Of a stretch of DNA of 57,162 nucleotides, positions 54,070 through 57,162 are shown piece by piece. The translations under genes and the position numbers were made by a program. Below the pieces are notes generated by a model. That model made no database searches. It saw only the letters and a program-made list of their open reading frames with translations, and was not told the origin of the DNA. The stretch comes from Actinomycetes bacterium. Lineage in GTDB: Bacteria > Actinomycetota > Actinomycetes > JAHEKZ01. The stretch covers positions 1-57,162 of the forward strand of contig JAJAYZ010000034.1 in assembly GCA_027118455.1 (NCBI GenBank), given 5' to 3'. The first letter of the stretch is position 1; every line of letters begins with the position of its first letter.

Positions 54070-54855
54070 CTACTCAGAACTGGACTCTTTGCCGATCGGC
54101 TCATCGGTCTGAGCCGCATCGATGGCATCGTTGTCGATCGTGTCGGGGCGCGTGAGAAAGCCAGTGTCGGAGAAGGGCCAGATGATCACGAAGGCGCGAC
54201 CAACAACGCTGTCGATCGGAATAGCGCCCCCACCGGGGTCGCCAATGTGGGCCCGAGAGTCCGCGGACGCTGCGCGGTGGTCGCCCATCACCCATACGCG
54301 ATCATCAGGGACCCGAATGTCGAAGGGGTCGTTCGACGGCTCGTTTCCTGCGAACAGGTAGGGCTCATCGATGGGAACACTGTTGACAGTGATCCTGCCC
54401 TCTTTGTCGCAGCACTTGACTCGGTCACCAGGCAGTCCAATGACGCGCTTGATGTAGTCCTTCTCGTTGGGGCTGGCGAACCCGAAGGCGCCAGCCACCG
54501 ACTGCAGAGCTCGGGTGACCAGGTTGCCGGGTTCAGCAACCTGGATCTCTGGATCCCAGGAGTCGACACCGTTGAACACGATGACGTCGCCACGCTGAAT
54601 GTCGCCCAGGTCGTACGCCAGCTTGTTGACCATCACCCGGTCGCCGACCTGGAGAGTGTTCTCCATCGACCCGGAGGGAATGTAGAAAGCCTGGATCAGA
54701 AACGTCTTGAGCAAGAAGGCCAAGCCCAGCGCGATGACGACCAGGATCGGCAGCTCGCGCCAGAACGACGTTGGCCGCTTCTCCTTCATAGGAGGCGGGT
54801 CCTCCACGTCCACCGGAGGCTGCGCTGCTGGAGGCTGCGCTGCGTCAGCCGTCAC
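54070..54855 (-). CDS. lepB: Signal peptidase I (copy 2)
   Basis: 261 residues with a Pro-rich cytoplasmic start ([17 protein letters not shown]), membrane helix ([20 protein letters not shown]), Ser in [20 protein letters not shown], Lys in [16 protein letters not shown], and box [21 protein letters not shown]. Overlaps rplS by 4 nt, the standard rplS-lepB arrangement in actinobacteria, so this is likely the ancestral copy. Confidence 0.93.
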   Translation of the reverse strand: MTADAAQPPAAQPPVDVEDPPPMKEKRPTSFWRELPILVVIALGLAFLLKTFLIQAFYIPSGSMENTLQVGDRVMVNKLAYDLGDIQRGDVIVFNGVDSWDPEIQVAEPGNLVTRALQSVAGAFGFASPNEKDYIKRVIGLPGDRVKCCDKEGRITVNSVPIDEPYLFAGNEPSNDPFDIRVPDDRVWVMGDHRAASADSRAHIGDPGGGAIPIDSVVGRAFVIIWPFSDTGFLTRPDTIDNDAIDAAQTDEPIGKESSSE

Positions 54856-55211
54856 TGGCCGCTGGACGCCTCGCGGCGCTCCTTGATCTTTGCTGCTTTG
54901 CCGCGTAGGTCGCGCAGGTAGTAGAGCTTGGCCCGGCGGACCGCGCCGCGGGTGAGCACCTCGATCTGCTCGATCACCGGAGAGTGCACCGGGAAGGTGC
55001 GCTCGACGCCGACGCCGTAGCTCACCTTGCGGACGGTGAAGGTCTCACGAACCCCACCGCCTGAGCGTCGGATGACGACGCCCTGGAAGATCTGGACACG
55101 ACTCTTGTTTCCCTCGATGACCCGCACGTGAACCTTGAGGGTGTCGCCGGGGCGGAACGCGGGGACGTCGCTGCGCAGCGAGGCTGCGTCGAGGGAGTCG
55201 AGCTTGTGCAT
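54852..55211 (-). CDS. rplS: 50S ribosomal protein L19
   Basis: 119 residues from ATG 55,211 (GGAGAG upstream). Clear L19: [77 protein letters not shown]. Lies at the 30S-50S interface. 142 nt downstream of trmD. Confidence 0.96.
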   Translation of the reverse strand: MHKLDSLDAASLRSDVPAFRPGDTLKVHVRVIEGNKSRVQIFQGVVIRRSGGGVRETFTVRKVSYGVGVERTFPVHSPVIEQIEVLTRGAVRRAKLYYLRDLRGKAAKIKERREASSGQ

Positions 55212-55352
55212 GGGGCTCTCCTTCGGCTGCCACAGGTCAACCGAGCGTGGGTCAGCGACGGCGGCGGACGCCGTGCGCATCACGGGATAAACAGGACGCC
55301 AACGGCGCGCGGTGCCCCCTGTGGCAGGAACGGCACGCGACGAACGGCTTAC

Positions 55353-56156
55353 TTAGTCTGCCACAGGCCCAGGGGTGGGCCGAAATCGACCGTCCGCAAC
55401 GGTCCACCCGCTCTCGCGGAGTACTTCGAGGTCTCTGGCGTCGAGTTGGCCCGGCTCGAGGTGCTCGATGAGATCAGGTCGTACACCGGCGGTACGTCGG
55501 AGCGAGGCATCCCGCCGCCACCGGGCGATGGCACCGTGATGGCCCGAGAGCAGGACCTCTGGGACGGCACGACCCCGCCAGCCAGCAGGTTTGGTGTAGG
55601 CCGGAGCCTCCAGAAGGCCGTCGACATGGGACTCGTCGGTGAGTGAGTCCTCGTTCCCGACGACACCAGGCAACAGGCGACCAACGGCCTCGATCACTGC
55701 CAATGCGGCCACCTCACCCCCGTTGAGCACGTAGTCGCCGAGCGAGACCTCACGGACGCGGAACCGAGCAGCGGCATCCTCAGCGACCCTGGTGTCGATG
55801 CCTTCATAGCGTCCGCAGGCGAAGACCAACCAGTTCTCAGCCGCCCAGGCCTCGGCTAGCCGCTGGGTGAACCTCTCGCCTGCCGGACTCGGGACCACCA
55901 GCAGCGGGTCGTCGGCGCCGCGAGACGCTCTGACGTGATCAAGCGCTGCCCCCCAGGGCCCGGGCTGCATCAGCATTCCCGGTCCGCCGCCGTAGGGGGT
56001 TTCATCGACCGTGCGGTGCCGGTCGTTGGTGAAGTCGCGCAGGTCGTGCACCGTGAGCTCGAGCGCACCGTCGCGGCGCGCCTTGCCGAGCAGCGATAGA
56101 TCGAGAACTTCGAAGTAGGAGGGGAAGATCGTGACGACGTCGACGAACACACCCAT
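55353..56156 (-). CDS. trmD: tRNA (guanine-N1)-methyltransferase
   Basis: 267 residues. SPOUT-type methyltransferase making m1G37. Motifs: [40 protein letters not shown], the trefoil-knot SAM site [20 protein letters not shown], and [20 protein letters not shown]. Adjacent to rimM (1-nt overlap), as usual. Confidence 0.96.
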   Translation of the reverse strand: MGVFVDVVTIFPSYFEVLDLSLLGKARRDGALELTVHDLRDFTNDRHRTVDETPYGGGPGMLMQPGPWGAALDHVRASRGADDPLLVVPSPAGERFTQRLAEAWAAENWLVFACGRYEGIDTRVAEDAAARFRVREVSLGDYVLNGGEVAALAVIEAVGRLLPGVVGNEDSLTDESHVDGLLEAPAYTKPAGWRGRAVPEVLLSGHHGAIARWRRDASLRRTAGVRPDLIEHLEPGQLDARDLEVLRESGWTVADGRFRPTPGPVAD

Positions 56157-56671
56157 CAGTCGACCGTCAGGTCGAGCAGGCCGTCCGGGGGGTCGACGAC
56201 GAGGCGACCGCTAGCCACATCGACTTCGGGCACCAGCGCCGCGACGAACGGAACCATGACGTGCCGGCCATCGATCCGTACGACGACGAGCAGGTCCTGA
56301 GCGCCGTGGAGGACCTCGCTGACGCTGCCCAGGGTGGCGCCGCTTTGGTCGACGACCGTAAGGCCGACGAGCTGGTGGTCGTAGAACTCATCGGGATCGC
56401 TGGGATCCTCCCCAGGGTCGACGTCGGTGGAGAGCAACACACCGCGCAATGCCTCGACGTCTGTGCGGTCGCTGACTTCGGCAAAGTGCACGAGCAGCCG
56501 ACCGCTGTGCCAGCGATAGCTCTCAACGGTCAACTGAGGGTAGGCGGCGTTCTCGGTGCCCAACACCGTTCCCTGGGCGAAACGCCGATCAGGCTCATCG
56601 GTGCGTGACTCGACGTTCACGTCACCTCGGACGCCGTGCGGGCGTCCGATCCGACCGACGACGACCTGCAC
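56156..56671 (-). CDS. rimM: 16S rRNA-processing protein RimM
   Basis: 171 residues with N-terminal RimM domain ([20 protein letters not shown]) and C-terminal PRC-barrel ([40 protein letters not shown]). Helps 30S head assembly with S19. Upstream neighbour is the KH protein, 40 nt away. Confidence 0.95.
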   Translation of the reverse strand: MQVVVGRIGRPHGVRGDVNVESRTDEPDRRFAQGTVLGTENAAYPQLTVESYRWHSGRLLVHFAEVSDRTDVEALRGVLLSTDVDPGEDPSDPDEFYDHQLVGLTVVDQSGATLGSVSEVLHGAQDLLVVVRIDGRHVMVPFVAALVPEVDVASGRLVVDPPDGLLDLTVD

Positions 56672-56711
56672 CGGCTCAGCGCCTCTCAGTGGTCACGATC
56701 AGTGAGCAACC

Positions 56712-56954
56712 TCAGCGGGATCCCGCGGAGTCCATGAAGTCGACGCGGCACCGGCGTCGGGCCAAGGCGTCAACAATGGTTCGCACCGACGACGCGGTAC
56801 GGCCGCCACGACCGATCACTCTGCCGAGGTCGTCGGGGTGAACCCGGACCTCGTAGAGGCGGCCGCCGCGACGCTGCTCACGGAGTTGCACCTGGACGTC
56901 GTCAGGGTGGTCAACGATGCCACGGACCAAGTGGCCCAGTGCCTGCTCGATCAT
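56712..56954 (-). CDS. KH-domain RNA-binding protein (KhpA/UPF0109)
   Basis: 80 residues with the KH signature VIGRGGRTASSVRTIVDALA and N-terminal MIEQALGHLVRGIVDHPDDV. Conserved small RNA-binding protein between rpsP and rimM; in other bacteria KhpA pairs with KhpB in RNA regulation. Start overlaps the rpsP stop (ATGA). Confidence 0.94.
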   Translation of the reverse strand: MIEQALGHLVRGIVDHPDDVQVQLREQRRGGRLYEVRVHPDDLGRVIGRGGRTASSVRTIVDALARRRCRVDFMDSAGSR

Positions 56955-57162
56955 TCGCTCGGCGGGGTCTCGGCAGGCGCGTCAGCGGTGGCTTCGGCTG
57001 GTGCGTCGGCTGCCGCCGGCTCAGCTGGGGCCGACTCTGCTGGGGCCGGCTCTGCTGGGGCCGGCTCTGCTGGGGCCGGCTCTGCTGGGGCCGGCTCTGC
57101 TGGGGCCGGCTCTGCTGGGGCCGGCTCTGCTGGGGCCGGCTCTGCTGGCGCCGGCTCTGCTG
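56951..57162 (-). CDS. rpsP: 30S ribosomal protein S16, 3' end only
   Basis: Only the C-terminal tail lies in the window: from the stop at 56,951 the frame reads back through PAETPPSE, ATADAPAEA, then a long array of APAEP units to the window edge. The S16 core is outside. Identification rests on the position immediately before the KH-rimM-trmD genes and on the Ala/Pro/Glu tail common in actinobacterial S16. Confidence 0.75.
   Translation of the reverse strand, partial: AEPAPAEPAPAEPAPAEPAPAEPAPAEPAPAEPAPAEPAPAESAPAEPAAADAPAEATADAPAETPPSE
57024..57162 (-). repeat. 15-bp tandem repeat in the rpsP tail
   Basis: At least nine copies of gctggggccggctct (first copy ccgactct, a late copy with gcgcc) encode APAEP repeats. 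The array runs off the window, so copy number is unknown. Confidence 0.92.

Noticed and set aside
57024..57162. Possible CRISPR array
   Set aside because: Contiguous 15-bp units with no spacers, in frame with a protein tail; a coding minisatellite.

Overview
The window is chromosomal DNA of a high-GC actinomycete. The right third carries the order cdsA-frr-pyrH-tsf-rpsB / M23 peptidase / whiG-type sigma / xerC / dprA / yifB / yraN / DUF2469 / rnhB / NUDIX / lepB-lepB / rplS / trmD / rimM / KH / rpsP, which is the conserved actinobacterial housekeeping block. GTG starts, 4-nt ATGA overlaps, a DUF222 (13E12) remnant and PucR regulators fit the same lineage. I cannot name a genus.

Positions 1 to about 36,200 hold an accessory region that looks like a polyamine and short diamine/amino-acid catabolic island. 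A GABA module (aldehyde dehydrogenase, PucR regulator, gabT) is followed by a saccharopine-dehydrogenase-like gene, an agmatinase-family ureohydrolase, a methylmalonate-semialdehyde dehydrogenase (mmsA), a PuuB-like amine oxidase, a complete spermidine/putrescine ABC importer (potDABC), two gamma-aminobutyraldehyde-type dehydrogenases, an Lrp regulator with a SpuC-like putrescine aminotransferase, a PPOX flavoprotein, and a glutarate module (class III CoA-transferase, GntR, glutaryl-CoA dehydrogenase). Together these could take putrescine and agmatine to GABA and succinate, and cadaverine or lysine products to glutaryl-CoA. A separate operon (glycosyltransferase, glucosamine-kinase-like phosphotransferase, SIS isomerase) with a divergent cupin sits inside it.

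The most unusual part is 9,239-11,667. Two tiny tandem genes (34 and 33 codons, 11,475-11,579 and 11,362-11,463) encode paralogous hydrophobic peptides that share SVVGAG-x-KW at identical positions. They are translationally coupled to a membrane-anchored GGDEF-EAL protein and then to a DUF5317 membrane protein. The 5' leader contains nested perfect inverted repeats and a stem that would hide the first ribosome binding site. This looks like a peptide-plus-cyclic-di-GMP signalling operon. A second EAL protein (EAL-GAF) and a broken GAF gene lie nearby.

Mobile and decaying DNA: an IS5-family element (about 15,106-16,052) abutting the stop codon of the amine oxidase, and a decayed IS with doubled terminal repeats (about 42,869-44,228) between rpsB and the M23 gene. 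There are remnants of a DUF222 gene, a second PucR regulator, a GAF protein, and a frameshifted potassium-channel gene. Short tandem repeats of 15 or 18 bp extend the termini of RpsB, RpsP and XerC.
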